Below, in pieces: positions 6,018 through 6,442 of a stretch of DNA of 6,442 nucleotides. Numbering within the stretch: the stretch's first letter is position 1; each line of letters opens with the position of its first letter. The position numbers were made by a program, and so were the translations under genes. Location: assembly GCF_052145335.1 (NCBI RefSeq), contig NZ_JBKQOU010000058.1, forward strand, positions 1 to 6,442, given 5' to 3'. The notes below the pieces were generated by a model. That model was given only the letters and a program-made list of their open reading frames with translations, ran no database searches and was not told the DNA's origin. The DNA is from Rhodoblastus sp052145335 (GTDB lineage: Bacteria > Pseudomonadota > Alphaproteobacteria > Rhizobiales > Beijerinckiaceae).

Positions 6018-6024
6018 TAGCAAA

Positions 6025-6442
6025 ATGGCTTCCAGCAAATTGCGCATGTTGGCCGCGGCCGTCGCGGCGGTTTTTATGCTTTCCGACATCGCCGCGGCGA
6101 TGCCGATCGCCCCAGTGTCTGACTACAGTGGCGTTTCGCCGATTCTCGTGCGGCGCGGTGGCGGCGGTCGGGGCGGCTTCCACGGCGGTGGCGGTCGCGG
6201 TGGCTTCCACGCCGGCGGCGCACGTGGATTCCACGGTGGCGGCGCTCGCGGCTTCCACGGCGGCGTCGCGCGCGGCGGCGGCTATCGCGGCGGCGTCGCT
6301 CGTGGCGGGGCCTATCGTGGCGCGGCTTATCGCGGCGGCGCCTATCGTGGAGGGGCTTATCGCGGAGGCCGTGCGGTCGTTGTCGGCGGACGCGGTGCCT
6401 GGGGGCGCGGCTATGGCTGGGCGCCGGGCGGAGCGATCGCGG
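6025..6442 (+). CDS. Secreted Gly/Arg-rich repeat protein, C-terminus outside window
   Basis: The frame from ATG 6025 is open to the right edge (139 residues seen). Residues 1-25 (MASSKLRMLAAAVAAVFML, then SDIAAA) are a good Sec signal peptide with an AxA cleavage site, so the mature protein should begin near MPIAPVSD and be exported. After a short linker, residues 45-86 carry repeats of the type RGGFHGGG/ARGFHGG, then residues 87-115 carry YRGG repeats, followed by a Gly/Trp/Tyr stretch (WGRGYGWAPGG). Such low-complexity exported proteins are common in alphaproteobacteria and usually annotated as hypothetical; some resemble structural or cell-surface proteins. His residues in the FHGG repeats could bind metal, but that is speculation. 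A strong ribosome site supports the start. It is unlikely to be functionally tied to the decayed ackA upstream. Confidence 0.75.
   Translation, partial: MASSKLRMLAAAVAAVFMLSDIAAAMPIAPVSDYSGVSPILVRRGGGGRGGFHGGGGRGGFHAGGARGFHGGGARGFHGGVARGGGYRGGVARGGAYRGAAYRGGAYRGGAYRGGRAVVVGGRGAWGRGYGWAPGGAIA
6157..6369 (+). repeat. Coding tandem repeats (RGFHGG block then AYRGG block)
   Basis: Two adjacent degenerate repeat blocks inside the Gly-rich gene. At 6157-6282 the unit encodes GGxRGFHGG-like segments with four Phe-His pairs. At 6283-6369 a 15-base unit encodes AYRGG-like pentapeptides, clearest from 6307 to 6366. Synonymous differences between units (GCC/GCT, CGT/CGC, GGA/GGC/GGG) show that they are not recent identical duplications, although slippage could still change copy number. 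Confidence 0.7.

Noticed and set aside
5953..6258. A minus-strand Ala/Thr-rich frame opposite the Gly-rich gene
   Set aside because: Its composition is the complement of the Gly/Arg repeats, and it has no ribosome site; the plus strand has a signal peptide and a strong Shine-Dalgarno.
1..6442. CRISPR array, tRNA/rRNA genes, insertion sequence or phage genes
   Set aside because: No regularly spaced identical repeats, no tRNA-like cloverleaf or rRNA sequence, and no transposase or integrase similarity or terminal inverted repeats were found on either strand by eye.

Overview
The window reads as high-GC alphaproteobacterial chromosomal DNA. The best guess is Hyphomicrobiales, possibly a Beijerinckiaceae/Methylocystaceae-type organism. 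This rests on GC-rich codon use, an alphaproteobacterial DUF3141 protein and a PTA_PTB-type phosphate acetyltransferase directly followed by acetate kinase. No rRNA or marker gene is present, so the placement is inference.

Layout: the left two thirds hold four genes on the minus strand, read right to left. They are a six-helix membrane protein of unknown function (4284-3574), a DUF2254 membrane protein (3567-2266), an orphan membrane-anchored TAXI-type solute-binding protein (2220-916), and the first 270 residues of a DUF3141 alpha/beta-hydrolase-like protein that runs off the left edge (811 to before 1). The first three are closely spaced and look like one operon. DUF3141 follows after 104 bases and may be cotranscribed or have its own promoter.

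An intergenic region of about 480 bases (4285-4768) separates this operon from a divergent plus-strand pair. It holds a good FNR/FixK-type box (TTGA-N6-TCAA at 4583-4596) and a perfect 12-base palindrome (4676-4687).

The plus-strand pair is the acetyl-CoA to acetyl-phosphate to acetate module, and both genes are broken. pta is full length but carries a one-base deletion near 5188. ackA keeps only about its first 40-55 codons, with further apparent frame slips, and then ends. The module therefore appears to be decaying, although a sequence error in pta cannot be excluded from the sequence alone. A secreted, Gly/Arg-rich, tandemly repeated protein begins at 6025 and runs off the right edge.

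Most notable are the localised decay of the phosphotransacetylase/acetate kinase module beneath what still looks like an oxygen-responsive control site, and the three-gene membrane operon in which a TAXI binding protein, lacking any TRAP permease here, carries its own second membrane helix and a cytoplasmic tail beside DUF2254.
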